A DNA stretch of 64,000 bases from Peribacillus muralis. GTDB lineage: Bacteria; Bacillota; Bacilli; Bacillales; DSM-1321. Position numbers and translations under genes: made by a program. This document shows, one piece after another, positions 17,292 through 25,996 of the stretch. Position 1 is the first letter of the stretch. Every line of letters starts with the position of its first letter. Location of the stretch: positions 283,334 to 347,333 of the forward strand of contig NZ_LMBV01000003.1 in NCBI RefSeq assembly GCF_001439925.1, given 5' to 3'. The notes beneath the pieces are model-generated. The model made no database searches. It saw only the letters and a program-made list of their open reading frames with translations, and was not told the DNA's origin.

Positions 17292-18484
17292 ATATTTTTT
17301 ATGATAGCGCTTCGGAAACGTGGTGCCATGATCAAAAGGATGCTGTACTTTTTGCAGGAGCCGAAGAAGAAGAGCTAAGCTATAACAAAGAGCTTTCAGA
17401 TCAAATTCTATGCCCAATCACTAAATTCCCAGGCAACCGTGTGCTTGTTGTTGGAATATTGACTTCGTTCAATCATAAAAAAGAAGCAGGTTTGGGCGGT
17501 AACGTGTCCCTGTTTCGGGATTTATCATTGTATCTTTTTCAACATGGAATCCTAGCTTATGCATTCACGGGAAAGGAACTTACTTCTGGTTCAATGAAAG
17601 GTTATGTTTTTTCATCCGATGCAAACGAGTGGATTGAGTGTAAGATGCCGCTTCCTGACATTGTCTATAATCGTATCCCCTCAAGGGGCTATGAGGCTTC
17701 TGCAGAATATCAATCGCTCACGAAACACTTTAATGAGCACAATGTGACCATATTCAACCCGGGTTTTTTGGATAAATATGAAATGCATGAAACTTTGCTG
17801 GAAGATGGTTCCCTTGCCAAGCACCTGCCGGCAACAACGATCCTGCAGAACCGAGCTTGCCTTGAGTCGTTCCTTGATACACATCGGCACATCTACTTAA
17901 AACCTTGTAAAGGAAGCCAAGGAAAAGGCATTTACACCATCTGCAAAAATCCTGATGATACCCTTTTGTTTAGCAGCCTGATACGTAGTGAGACATTCTC
18001 GAATTTCGATTCTTTTTGGGAAACAAAAAAAAAGGACTTATTAAAAAGAAATTACCTCGCTCAGCGGGCGGTCATTCCAAAAAAACTGCTTGGTCATCGA
18101 TACGATTACAGGATTCTCGTCCATTATGAAAAAGGTTTTTATAAAGTGACCGGCAATGCTGTAAGGATGTCACAAACACAGGAAATCACTACACACACTC
18201 CACGAGGTGGTAAGCTTTACCCTTATCAAAACCTGCAAACACGAAGACTGAATCTAACATTGGCGAAGATTGCCCAAAAATGCGGGGAAATCCTTTCAAA
18301 AAAATCGGGCTTTTTCGGAGAGTTTTCCATGGATATCGGTGAAGACGAATCTGGCTCGTTATTCATATACGAAGTGAACTCCAAGCCTATGCAGTTTGAC
18401 GAAAAGGAAATAGAGGCTAATCGACTTTTACATTTAAAAAATCTTTTCATTGAATTAACTTTTTCCAACAGGATAATAAAATAA
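17288..18484 (+). CDS. YheD-like ATP-grasp protein, short N-terminus (cluster gene 4)
   Basis: A 398-residue paralogue with a reduced N-terminal region, about 55-60 residues shorter than genes 1 and 3. Motifs: VGILTSFNHKKE (counterpart of the IGP segment), YNRIPSRGYE, LKPCKGSQGKGI, RYDYRILVH, and a more divergent end, SMDIGEDESG with IYEVNSKP. The usual ELGID becomes EFSMD, so the C-terminal metal site is slightly altered but keeps Asp and the Glu-x-Asn pair. The ATG overlaps the previous stop by 4 nt. It ends the coupled array; yheE follows after 63 nt. Confidence 0.82.
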   Translation: MNIFYDSASETWCHDQKDAVLFAGAEEEELSYNKELSDQILCPITKFPGNRVLVVGILTSFNHKKEAGLGGNVSLFRDLSLYLFQHGILAYAFTGKELTSGSMKGYVFSSDANEWIECKMPLPDIVYNRIPSRGYEASAEYQSLTKHFNEHNVTIFNPGFLDKYEMHETLLEDGSLAKHLPATTILQNRACLESFLDTHRHIYLKPCKGSQGKGIYTICKNPDDTLLFSSLIRSETFSNFDSFWETKKKDLLKRNYLAQRAVIPKKLLGHRYDYRILVHYEKGFYKVTGNAVRMSQTQEITTHTPRGGKLYPYQNLQTRRLNLTLAKIAQKCGEILSKKSGFFGEFSMDIGEDESGSLFIYEVNSKPMQFDEKEIEANRLLHLKNLFIELTFSNRIIK

Positions 18485-18547
18485 CACCTCCTGCTGCCGT
18501 TTTCCATTATAATGTAATGTGAGACAGCATATATGGAGGTAATACAT

Positions 18548-18751
18548 ATGATCAGTCACTTTCAATGGGCACCACTGCATAAGAATTTGCCAGGATGGAA
18601 AATTTCCTTTTATTTCAACAAGCAGGCTATCCAAGGCTTATACCATAAAGATGGAACCATCGAATGGACAGCCAACCCACCTGCAAAAGAAGATGAACCG
18701 AAGCTCAAAACCATGATACATGACTTAATGGTCTATCATGTTTATGAATAA
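18548..18751 (+). CDS. yheE: YheE-like protein
   Basis: A 67-residue protein matching YheE of Bacillus (unknown function, DUF5342). It is rich in aromatic residues (HFQWAPLHKNLPGWKISFYF) and ends MVYHVYE. The ATG at 18548 was chosen because TGGAGGT lies 9 nt upstream; the ATG at 18533 would put that site inside the gene. It follows the ATP-grasp cluster in the same order as B. subtilis yheC-yheD-yheE, so a shared role around the spore is possible but unproven. Confidence 0.75.
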   Translation: MISHFQWAPLHKNLPGWKISFYFNKQAIQGLYHKDGTIEWTANPPAKEDEPKLKTMIHDLMVYHVYE

Positions 18752-18795
18752 ACCTTATCGTCAAATATCTTTTTGGAATACCTGAAAAAGAATAA

Positions 18796-18840
18796 AAATC
18801 CCTTCTTTGCCTAAACTATAGAAAAGGCTAGGAGGGATTT
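18796..18840 (+). terminator. Hairpin overlapping the next ribosome site
   Basis: AAATCCCT at 18796-18803 pairs with AGGGATTT at 18833-18840, and GCCT/AGGC pair inside. It is followed by ATTTTGG, so it could terminate yheE transcripts. The right arm contains part of AGGAGGG, the ribosome site of the gene at 18844, which would be hidden when the hairpin forms. Confidence 0.5.
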
Positions 18841-18843
18841 ATT

Positions 18844-19032
18844 TTGGACAAAGATAAAATGACTTTTTTAAAGGATAGCGAGTATGATGGAAGGGACTCC
18901 GCCTTCCTCGATATTGACCGCTATATCAATGAAGGATTGGCAGGCGGGAATGTATATGAGACCGTTGACCTTCGAAACATTGAAGAAGCACATGATTTGT
19001 ATGACGAGACAGATCCTAACATCAATAAATAG
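18844..19032 (+). CDS. Small acidic hypothetical protein
   Basis: A 62-residue acidic protein (many Asp/Glu) that I do not recognise. The TTG start at 18844 is 8 nt after AGGAGGG. The sequence has no membrane segment, and contains FLDIDRYINEGLAGG, which resembles short helix-turn segments of small spore or stress proteins in bacilli without a specific match. A terminator follows immediately. The ribosome site, the start and the terminator together support it as a gene. Confidence 0.65.
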   Translation: MDKDKMTFLKDSEYDGRDSAFLDIDRYINEGLAGGNVYETVDLRNIEEAHDLYDETDPNINK

Positions 19033-19046
19033 ACGACCGCATGTCT

Positions 19047-19074
19047 AGAGCTCTCTTGTAAGGGAGCTCTTTTT
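19047..19074 (+). terminator. Terminator after small acidic gene
   Basis: A 10-bp stem with one mismatch, AGAGCTCTCT with AGGGAGCTCT, followed by TTTTTGG. Confidence 0.75.
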
Positions 19075-19137
19075 GGAACACGCTTCCCCTGTTTCCCCGA
19101 ACATTTCTTAAGTCACCCTTTCATAGACATTTTTTCT

Positions 19138-19953
19138 TTAAATATTGCTTCCCTTCAAAACATTTTCATTCAAAATCGATGTAATGATATGCTCCGAATC
19201 CCATTCATGCTCCGAGATCTCGATAAGAGGGTACCGATTGGGTAAAACGAGCTGCTGGATTTCATGAACCGTCCGCCCTTGTCCATGCAAAAGCAAAATT
19301 TCACCACGGAGGTTTTCCAAATAATCGAGTTTTTTTCTGAACATTTCCTTTCCATTCCTAACATGCCCTGAATGGCAACAAAAGATCTCACCAAAGTCAT
19401 ATTGAAGCAAGCTTTTTATGGAATTAATCATTACGGGAACGGACTCTTCCCGCAGAACAAGTTTTGTTTTTGGTGTGACGTAAAGATCACCTGAAAAAAG
19501 CATGCCGGTACTGCGATTCAAATACACCATATGGTCATGCGCATGACCGGGGGTGTAAATCGGCTCCCATGTCTGGCTGCGGGAATGAACGGCCTCTCCA
19601 AGCGGCTCAGCTTTGAAAGCATCCCTCCTTCCCCAAAACATTTTACGATAAGCGGGATAATCAGCATCCTTAGCACAAGCCTCAACCGACATCGGATGAA
19701 TGAATAGCGGGACGCCTTTATGTTGCTGGATCCAGGACGCGCCTCCCGTATGGTCCTCATGATAATGCGTAAGGACCACTGAATCGAAGTCGGCGGACTC
19801 ATAAAATGGAGTAAGTTCGTCCAATAAGATCTGTGCGCCCGTATCAATCAAAAGACCGTCCGTTAAAAAAACATAAACGCTCATCCCCGACCTGACTCCC
19901 CCCGGAGTTCCGTGCACACAAACCACATCATTTACCTTCTTAACCTCTATCAT
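19138..19953 (-). CDS. MBL-fold metallohydrolase
   Basis: A 271-residue metallo-beta-lactamase-fold hydrolase. The metal motif THYHEDHTGG spans about residues 62-71 (H63, H65, D67, H68); the second histidine lies in PGHAHDHMV, the bridging Asp in LFSGDLYV, and the last His in CCHSGHV. A C-terminal alpha-helical tail resembles the group often annotated as glyoxalase II- or RNase J-unrelated hydrolases; substrate cannot be given. The ATG at 19953 was preferred over GTG at 19965 because AAGGG is 11 nt upstream of it and immediately adjoins the GTG. Confidence 0.8.
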   Translation of the reverse strand: MIEVKKVNDVVCVHGTPGGVRSGMSVYVFLTDGLLIDTGAQILLDELTPFYESADFDSVVLTHYHEDHTGGASWIQQHKGVPLFIHPMSVEACAKDADYPAYRKMFWGRRDAFKAEPLGEAVHSRSQTWEPIYTPGHAHDHMVYLNRSTGMLFSGDLYVTPKTKLVLREESVPVMINSIKSLLQYDFGEIFCCHSGHVRNGKEMFRKKLDYLENLRGEILLLHGQGRTVHEIQQLVLPNRYPLIEISEHEWDSEHIITSILNENVLKGSNI

Positions 19954-20093
19954 GAAGCTGCACACCCTTCATTGTATAAGATAGTCATAATCCGTCATTT
20001 CTAGTTATTACAATAAATGTAATACCATTCCCCTCGTTTGACAAGGTAAAATGAAATAAGCAAAAAAAATATATTCCTAAATTACAGAATTCA

Positions 20094-20122
20094 TTGACAA
20101 TAATCCCAATGACAAATAGTAT
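20094..20122 (+). promoter_or_regulatory. SigA-type promoter of a small transcript
   Basis: A perfect TTGACA at 20094-20099, exact 17-bp spacer, and TAGTAT at 20117-20122. It points toward a 22-codon reading frame and a terminator, and away from the two flanking annotated genes on the minus strand. Confidence 0.55.
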
Positions 20123-20153
20123 CGCCATTACTCGTGAATTGGAGCGTTTACTT

Positions 20154-20222
20154 ATGACTATTTACAAATTCATACGTGTTCCAAGACTACTGCTAATAGT
20201 CCCAAACCATCGTTATCTCTAA
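20154..20222 (+). CDS. Candidate 22-residue peptide
   Basis: A short reading frame starting at ATG 20154, 9 nt after GGAG. The peptide is basic and hydrophobic (starts MTIYKFIRVPRLLLIV, ends NHRYL). It lies between a consensus promoter at 20094-20122 and a hairpin with T-tract at 20243-20281, so a discrete transcript of about 150 nt is plausible. It could equally be a small RNA whose coding potential is accidental. Confidence 0.35.
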   Translation: MTIYKFIRVPRLLLIVPNHRYL

Positions 20223-20242
20223 CTAAATTATATTAACAACAA

Positions 20243-20281
20243 AGGACAGCACCTCAAACTAAATGTGCTGTCCTTCTTTAT
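20243..20281. terminator. Terminator between convergent units
   Basis: A perfect 10-bp stem AGGACAGCAC/GTGCTGTCCT with a 12-nt loop. On the plus strand it is followed by TCTTTATT. It can end the small plus-strand transcript and also the SDR gene on the minus strand. Confidence 0.75.
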
Positions 20282-20286
20282 TCGTT

Positions 20287-21324
20287 TCATCCAACTGTCT
20301 GATTCCATAACCGAAGAAGATCATGCTCATATTTTATGTGCATACCAGCCTTTCTGTTAGCAGATTCGGGACGACCTTTTTCCCAATTCCAAGTATCTTC
20401 AAGGGTTTCTGAAAGGGGACGGAAAGTCAGTCCATTATTGATGGCTTTTTTGTTAGCAACAGCCAAAAAACCATTCAAAGGTTCCTTACCTCCCGCTAAA
20501 GGAAAATCTTCTGGTATCCATAAAGGCATCTCTCCCCACGGCTCGACTTTATTGTCCAGTAAAAACTTTTCAGATACCCATGTAAAATCAGCATTACTTC
20601 TGGTTATCTTTTTGCAGTTTTCAAGTAATTGCCCCATAGTAAGTGTGTAATCTGGTCCAGTTGCATTAAATACACCTGTTATATTTTTTTCAATCATTTG
20701 GATGATCCATTGCGCTAAATCTCTTGCATCGATAATCTGGATTGGACGGTCAGGGCGGCCAGGGGATAAGATTTCTCCCCCTTCCGCTATTCTTTTGATC
20801 CAATACGGCAATCGATCTGTGTAATCATATGGACCTACTATTTGGCCCGCACGAATTGACAAGACTTTTCCTGGTAGTTCTTTTTCAGCTGCTCTTTCAC
20901 CCAATGATTTTAATGGACCATAATATTCACCATATATTGGTCCAGCTGTGCCCCGGGTTACCTCTTCTACATCTTCATCTTTTAGGGTTTGAACCTCCCC
21001 ATTTTCATCTATACCGGGGTTAATTGGATCCTTATAAACTGAGATACTTGAAATATATGTATAATGGTTAACCTGTTTTAGCAACCTGCTCGATTTTGAT
21101 ACAGTTCGAGGGATAAAACCCGACGTGTCAATGACTGCATCCCACTGTCTTCCCTCCAACGTTTCCAGACCTCCATCACGGTCCCCTCTTATCTGTTCTA
21201 TTTCGCGAAAAATATCTGGATCGCTTCCACGATTAAAGAGTGTGACATCATGTCCTTTCTCTATCGCAGCTTTTACTAAAAAGCGCCCCAAAAACCGTGT
21301 CCCGCCCAATATTAAAATCTTCAT
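20287..21324 (-). CDS. NAD-dependent epimerase/dehydratase (extended SDR)
   Basis: A 345-residue extended short-chain dehydrogenase. The Rossmann glycine motif is GGTRFLG at about residues 7-13; IDTSGFIPRTV and ISSISVYKDP correspond to the strand-4/5 region. The usual catalytic YxxxK appears as YGPLK in YYGPLKSLGE. Similar Bacillus proteins are annotated as NAD-dependent epimerases or RNA-binding Rossmann proteins; substrate is unknown. The ATG at 21324 follows GAGGAGGAG; longer starts to 21402 lack a ribosome site. Confidence 0.8.
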   Translation of the reverse strand: MKILILGGTRFLGRFLVKAAIEKGHDVTLFNRGSDPDIFREIEQIRGDRDGGLETLEGRQWDAVIDTSGFIPRTVSKSSRLLKQVNHYTYISSISVYKDPINPGIDENGEVQTLKDEDVEEVTRGTAGPIYGEYYGPLKSLGERAAEKELPGKVLSIRAGQIVGPYDYTDRLPYWIKRIAEGGEILSPGRPDRPIQIIDARDLAQWIIQMIEKNITGVFNATGPDYTLTMGQLLENCKKITRSNADFTWVSEKFLLDNKVEPWGEMPLWIPEDFPLAGGKEPLNGFLAVANKKAINNGLTFRPLSETLEDTWNWEKGRPESANRKAGMHIKYEHDLLRLWNQTVG

Positions 21325-21530
21325 AAAATCTCCTCCTCTTTTTATCAATCTATTCCATAAAGCATACGCAGTATCCTTTCCTAAAATTAACAATACATGC
21401 ATCTTTTTCCATTATTTAACGATGAATATCATTTAGCGTTTTTTTCTGAAATTCAGTATGATACTTGTTCTTTTCCACTTTATTCTTTTTCGCTATAATG
21501 ATAGGTAGAGAGAGAAAGAAGGTGGAAACC

Positions 21531-22418
21531 GTGCTTGAAAAGCTTAAACAGAAATTCCCGAACGCTCTTTCCAATAAGATGGAAAATGGTGAAGATTATA
21601 AATATATATGGTTCGAGGACTTCATGGGAAGTACAATTGGTATTCCCCGTTCAGATATAACGGCAGAAGAAATTCGTTTATTGGAGTTGCTTTTTGCTCC
21701 TTTAAATAACCAAGATATCCTCAAAACACAGGCAGAACCATCCTGGAAAACTTTTTTATCCGAACCGAATACACCCTTGCCTTTAACAAGCTGGGAGAAT
21801 ATTCGCTTCATTCATTTCAAACTGTCTCATGCGGATTTTTCCATCACCGATTTTGAAGACGCTTTCCTTGCCTTCGTACCAGCTGAGGCAGCCTTCGTCT
21901 GGGAAAATGAAACGTCAGGAATCTTAATGGAAACCGACAAGGAAGAATCTTTATCAAAAAAAGACCTGATCGCCATATCAACCACGCTGGAAAGTGATTT
22001 TTATGTAAAGACGCGTATGTTCACCGGGCGCTTTCATCCTGTAAATCTAGACCTTCATCATCACAGGAACCAGGAGAAAAAATGTTTTGATTTGGCACAG
22101 GTGCATCTGCCGGATTTAAAGGTGTCTGATTTGGCAGACATCCTCCCTCACTCACTATTACATGACAAATCTTTTCTGAATAAAAAGTGGTATATCAATG
22201 AGATCCTCGGCCAGACACAGCAGGATACCGAACTTATCAAAACGATTAAAACGTATATCGAGTGCAACTCCAATGCCACATATGCGGCCAAGCAGCTTTA
22301 TATCCATCGGAACAGCTTACAATACAGAATAGATAAATTCAGCGAAAGAACAGGTCTCGATATAAGAAACTTTCGTCATGCCTTGACATCTTATTTGATT
22401 CTATTACTGAATGATTAA
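21531..22418 (+). CDS. yxkF: YxkF-like regulator with PucR/CdaR-type HTH
   Basis: A 295-residue protein ending in a PucR/CdaR-type helix-turn-helix: about 55 residues with NSNATYAAKQLYIHRNSLQYRIDKFSERTGLD. The N-terminal 230 residues have no obvious domain. Its place before msmX matches B. subtilis yxkF-msmX, so it may control sugar-transport ATPase expression. The GTG at 21531 follows AAGAAGGTGGA; the open frame back to 21465 starts with a hydrophobic stretch lacking a ribosome site. A 119-nt gap separates it from msmX, so msmX may also have its own promoter. Confidence 0.7.
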   Translation: MLEKLKQKFPNALSNKMENGEDYKYIWFEDFMGSTIGIPRSDITAEEIRLLELLFAPLNNQDILKTQAEPSWKTFLSEPNTPLPLTSWENIRFIHFKLSHADFSITDFEDAFLAFVPAEAAFVWENETSGILMETDKEESLSKKDLIAISTTLESDFYVKTRMFTGRFHPVNLDLHHHRNQEKKCFDLAQVHLPDLKVSDLADILPHSLLHDKSFLNKKWYINEILGQTQQDTELIKTIKTYIECNSNATYAAKQLYIHRNSLQYRIDKFSERTGLDIRNFRHALTSYLILLLND

Positions 22419-22537
22419 TTTAATTTTTCGGAATTATCATCCTTTTTTGTGCAATGTGCCTATACTTTTTTCTAAACTGATAGCTTAGACTATAGTTAAT
22501 TAGTACAAGCAATCAAGTTTAAAAGGGGGATTTTTTC

Positions 22538-23683
22538 ATGGCAGAGTTAGTATTAGATCATATTTTCAAGATTTATGATAAAAAGGTGACAGCTGTTAAA
22601 GATTTTAACCTTCGTGTTGACGATAAGGAATTCATTGTTTTCGTTGGCCCATCCGGCTGCGGAAAATCGACGACATTACGGATGATTGCCGGTCTCGAAG
22701 ACATTTCACAAGGGGATTTATTTATAGACGGCAAGCGCGTCAATGATGTTCCTCCTAAAGATCGAGACATTGCAATGGTTTTCCAGAACTACGCTTTATA
22801 TCCTCATATGTCCGTCTATGACAATATGGCCTTTGGATTGAAGCTTCGGAAAACGCCAAAAGCGGAAATCAAGCAAAGAGTCACTGAAGCAGCGAAGATC
22901 CTCGGACTTGAAGAGTATTTAAACAGAAAACCTAAAGCGCTTTCAGGTGGTCAGCGCCAGCGTGTCGCTCTTGGCCGTGCCATTGTAAGGGACGCAAAAG
23001 TGTTTTTGATGGATGAACCATTATCGAATCTCGACGCCAAATTACGGGTACAAATGCGCGCCGAAATCGCTAAACTTCATAAACGGCTTGATACAACAAC
23101 GATCTATGTCACACATGATCAAACAGAAGCAATGACCATGGCGACACGCCTTGTCGTAATGAAGGATGGTATCATCCAGCAGGTGGGGGCACCAAAAGAC
23201 GTGTACGAGAAACCTGTAAACGTTTTCGTCGGTGGCTTTATCGGATCACCTGCCATGAACTTCTTCACCGGAACATTGAAAGAAGACAGCATCAAAATCG
23301 GGCAGCAAACGCTTGAAATACCGGCAATGAAGATGAAAATGCTGCGTGACCAAGGCTATGTCGGAAAAGACATCATCCTTGGCATCCGTCCCGAAGATTT
23401 CCATAATGAAGGAGCTTACTTCACGCAGTCACCTAATACTATGTTCAAAACCCAAGTTGATGTATCCGAACTCATGGGCGCGGAGATCATGCTTTACTCC
23501 ACACTAGAGGGACAGAACTTCGTTGCACGGGTCGATGCGAAAAATATTATCCAAGCGGGCGAAATCATCGACCTTGCCGTCGACATGAATAAAGCACACT
23601 TCTTTGATAAAGGCACCGAACATCGCATTCTAATTGAACAAGATGAAATGATTGCTGAAGACTTGAAGTTGTCTGCAAATTAA
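22538..23683 (+). CDS. msmX: MsmX, shared sugar ABC transporter ATPase
   Basis: A 381-residue ABC ATPase of the MalK/UgpC/MsmX group that energises several carbohydrate importers. Walker A GPSGCGKST, Q-loop VFQNYALYPHM, signature LSGGQRQRVALGRA, Walker B VFLMDEPLSNLDAKLR and switch His in VTHDQTEA are complete. The C-terminal TOBE/regulatory region follows residue ~240. AAAGGGGG precedes the ATG. It has no adjacent permease or binding protein genes, as expected of a multitask ATPase. Confidence 0.92.
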   Translation: MAELVLDHIFKIYDKKVTAVKDFNLRVDDKEFIVFVGPSGCGKSTTLRMIAGLEDISQGDLFIDGKRVNDVPPKDRDIAMVFQNYALYPHMSVYDNMAFGLKLRKTPKAEIKQRVTEAAKILGLEEYLNRKPKALSGGQRQRVALGRAIVRDAKVFLMDEPLSNLDAKLRVQMRAEIAKLHKRLDTTTIYVTHDQTEAMTMATRLVVMKDGIIQQVGAPKDVYEKPVNVFVGGFIGSPAMNFFTGTLKEDSIKIGQQTLEIPAMKMKMLRDQGYVGKDIILGIRPEDFHNEGAYFTQSPNTMFKTQVDVSELMGAEIMLYSTLEGQNFVARVDAKNIIQAGEIIDLAVDMNKAHFFDKGTEHRILIEQDEMIAEDLKLSAN

Positions 23684-23687
23684 ACGC

Positions 23688-23721
23688 AAAAAAGACCCGT
23701 TTTTTAAATGGGTCTTTTTTT
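23688..23721. terminator. Terminator between msmX and zinc-ribbon gene
   Basis: Stem AAAAAAGACCC/GGGTCTTTTTT around an AT-rich loop; A- and T-tracts let it work for both convergent genes. Confidence 0.85.
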
Positions 23722-23737
23722 GCATGTATGCCCCGTT

Positions 23738-23980
23738 CTATTCCTGCACTAACACCACTTCATCATGACCGCATGCAGAACATTTCATCAGGTGCGGGCA
23801 TTGGCCTTTTTTTAGGGATTGCGGGTATCCGTCATTGAGCTTAAGCGTATCGATATCCATATAAGCACTATATTCATCAGCGTAATCCATGAATTTCCCT
23901 TTATCATCAAGATCACTGCCACATTTGGGGCAATTGACATGGATTTTTCTCAGACCGTTGCAAAGCGGGCATAAAGACAT
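23738..23980 (-). CDS. Small zinc-ribbon protein
   Basis: An 80-residue protein with three CxxC pairs (CPLC at 4-7, CPKC at 17-20, CSAC at about 67-70) and CPHLMKC between them, suggesting two zinc-ribbon knuckles. The central part is acidic (YADEYSAYMDIDTLKL). No function is assigned. GGAGG precedes the ATG at 23980. It lies downstream of fumC on the same strand with about 100 nt between. Confidence 0.75.
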   Translation of the reverse strand: MSLCPLCNGLRKIHVNCPKCGSDLDDKGKFMDYADEYSAYMDIDTLKLNDGYPQSLKKGQCPHLMKCSACGHDEVVLVQE

Positions 23981-24087
23981 TATGTTTCCTCCATTTCCAG
24001 CCTATGATCCTTAGTATTGGTTGTTTCAACCATTTTAACACATTGAAACACCCTCCCAAAAAACATTGGAAGGGCACTCTTATGGAA

Positions 24088-25470
24088 TTATTTATTAACC
24101 ATGTTAGCAGGGTCGACCCATGCTTTGAATTCATCTTCAGTCAGGAATCCCAATTTCAAAGCGGCTTCTTTTAATGTAGAGTTATCCTTGAATGCAGTTT
24201 TGGCAATCTTGGCCGCTTTTTCATAACCAATATGCGGGTTTAATGCCGTTACCAGCATAAGGGAACGATCCACATTTTCTTTGATTTTTTCTTCATTGGC
24301 GGTGATTCCAACTGCACAATTATCGTTGAAAGAGTGAATGCCATCCGTCAATAGTTTAACCGTTTGCAAGAAGTTATAGATGATGACCGGCTTGAATACG
24401 TTTAATTCGAAGTTCCCTTGACTGGCTGCAAAGCCAATAGTGGCATCATTACCGACGATTTGTGTAGCAATCATGGTAAGCGCTTCGCTTTGGGTTGGAT
24501 TGACTTTCCCTGGCATGATGGAGCTGCCGGGCTCGTTTTCCGGAATGGCTATTTCACCGATTCCGCTTCTAGGTCCGCTTGCCAACCATCTAACATCGTT
24601 CGCAATTTTCATTAAATCCGCTGCCAATGCTTTCAATGCTCCATGGGCATATACAATTTCATTATGGCTTGTCAGTGCATGGAACTTATTATCCGATGTG
24701 ATAAAAGGATGTCCAGTGTCCGCTGCGATTTGTTTTGCAGAAAGCTCCGGGAATTCTTTTTTTGTATTGATTCCGGTTCCTACTGCCGTTCCGCCAAGAG
24801 CTAGGTTCAATAATTTTTGGCTGCTTTCCTCAATCATCGCCAAATCTTTATCAAGCATCGCTTTCCAACCGGATATTTCTTGTCCTAACGTTAACGGAGT
24901 TGCATCTTGAAGATGCGTCCGACCAATTTTCACGACATCCCAAAATTCTTTTTCTTTCACATCCAACGTATCTCTAAGGACCTTGATGGCAGGGACCAAC
25001 TTTTCAGCAACTTCCATGAAGGCTGCAATATGCATGGCAGTCGGGAATGTATCATTGGAGCTTTGGGCCTTGTTAACGTCATCATTCGGATGAAGGGCTT
25101 CCGATTCCCCAATTTCTTGCAACCATTCATTCCCTTTGTTAGCGACCACTTCGTTCACGTTCATATTGCTTTGCGTGCCGCTTCCCGTTTGCCAAACCAC
25201 AAGCGGGAAATGTTCATCAAGCGTACCTTCCAGGACTTCGCCACAAATCTTTACGATAGCATCTTTTTTCACTTCCGAGAGATCACCAAGATCATAGTTC
25301 ACCTTTGCCGCAGCTTGTTTAACATAAGCAAATGCACGTACCAATTCAAGCGGCATTTTTTCGTTTCCGATTTTGAAATTGTTACGGCTTCTCTCCGTTT
25401 GCGCTCCCCAATATTTATCAGCAGGCACTTTCACTTCACCCATCGTATCTCGTTCTACTCTGTAATCCAT
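24088..25470 (-). CDS. fumC: Class II fumarate hydratase
   Basis: A 460-residue fumarase C, converting fumarate and malate in the TCA cycle. The family signature [13 protein letters not shown] is present, along with [13 protein letters not shown] and TGSGTQ-containing active-site loops and the [17 protein letters not shown] region. The length is typical. The ATG at 25470 follows TAGGAGGAGAACAC; an upstream in-frame ATG at 25500 has no ribosome site. It is apparently monocistronic. Confidence 0.93.
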   Translation of the reverse strand: MDYRVERDTMGEVKVPADKYWGAQTERSRNNFKIGNEKMPLELVRAFAYVKQAAAKVNYDLGDLSEVKKDAIVKICGEVLEGTLDEHFPLVVWQTGSGTQSNMNVNEVVANKGNEWLQEIGESEALHPNDDVNKAQSSNDTFPTAMHIAAFMEVAEKLVPAIKVLRDTLDVKEKEFWDVVKIGRTHLQDATPLTLGQEISGWKAMLDKDLAMIEESSQKLLNLALGGTAVGTGINTKKEFPELSAKQIAADTGHPFITSDNKFHALTSHNEIVYAHGALKALAADLMKIANDVRWLASGPRSGIGEIAIPENEPGSSIMPGKVNPTQSEALTMIATQIVGNDATIGFAASQGNFELNVFKPVIIYNFLQTVKLLTDGIHSFNDNCAVGITANEEKIKENVDRSLMLVTALNPHIGYEKAAKIAKTAFKDNSTLKEAALKLGFLTEDEFKAWVDPANMVNK

Positions 25471-25743
25471 GTGTTCTCCTCCTATATTTGCACTATTCAT
25501 CGAAGACCTTATGTATTTGAAATGAATAATGTCGTATTATTCTTTCTCTCCACTCATTGTACAAATTTTATGATTTTAAAGCAAAAATAACCGGCCAGCA
25601 CTTCCTCTTTTTCCTAATTGGTCACATGGCTATGATCGGCTAATACAGTTTTAAATTTTTTTATGAAAACGCAAATTGCTGACACGCTGGGCTATAACAA
25701 GATAATCCCTTTCCTAACCAAGCAATATCTTTCCAACTAGTCC

Positions 25744-25772
25744 TTGACAGTTTTTTGTATATATAGTAAATT
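25744..25772 (+). promoter_or_regulatory. SigA promoter of the metIC riboswitch transcript
   Basis: A perfect TTGACA at 25744-25749, 17-bp spacer, TAAATT at 25767-25772, about 20 bp before the first pairing arm of the riboswitch. Confidence 0.65.
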
Positions 25773-25793
25773 CAAAAGAAATTGAATAATCTA

Positions 25794-25913
25794 AACTCTT
25801 ATCGAGAGAGGTAGAGGGAATGGCCCGATGACACCTCAGCAACCTTCATTTGTTTAAAACCAATGAAAAGGTGCTAATTCCACAAGTTTCAGAACTTGGA
25901 AGATAAGAAGAAT
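25794..25913 (+). ncRNA. SAM-I riboswitch (S-box) aptamer
   Basis: The leader has the S-box core: P1 arm CTTATC near 25798 with GATAAG near 25903, AGAGGTAGAGGGA, the invariant GATGACACCTCAGCAACC, and the GGTGCTAATTCC segment. It senses S-adenosylmethionine. TAAGAAGA at the 3' end of P1 can pair with TCTTCTTA of the terminator, giving the expected antiterminator switch. Confidence 0.95.
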
Positions 25914-25935
25914 GACTCATCCTCACTTAATCAAA

Positions 25936-25966
25936 AGTCTTCTTCTTACAAGAAGGCTTTTTTTAT
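25936..25966 (+). terminator. Riboswitch-controlled terminator
   Basis: Stem GTCTTCTT/AAGAAGGC with a 5-nt loop followed by TTTTTTTATTTT, directly downstream of the S-box aptamer. It should end transcription when SAM is abundant. Confidence 0.9.
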
Positions 25967-25996
25967 TTTAATAACGAAAAGGAGCAGTGGAAAATT

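Noticed and set aside
24907..25590. 227-codon plus-strand frame antisense to fumC
   Set aside because: It is the shadow of a conserved gene and has no ribosome site at its start.
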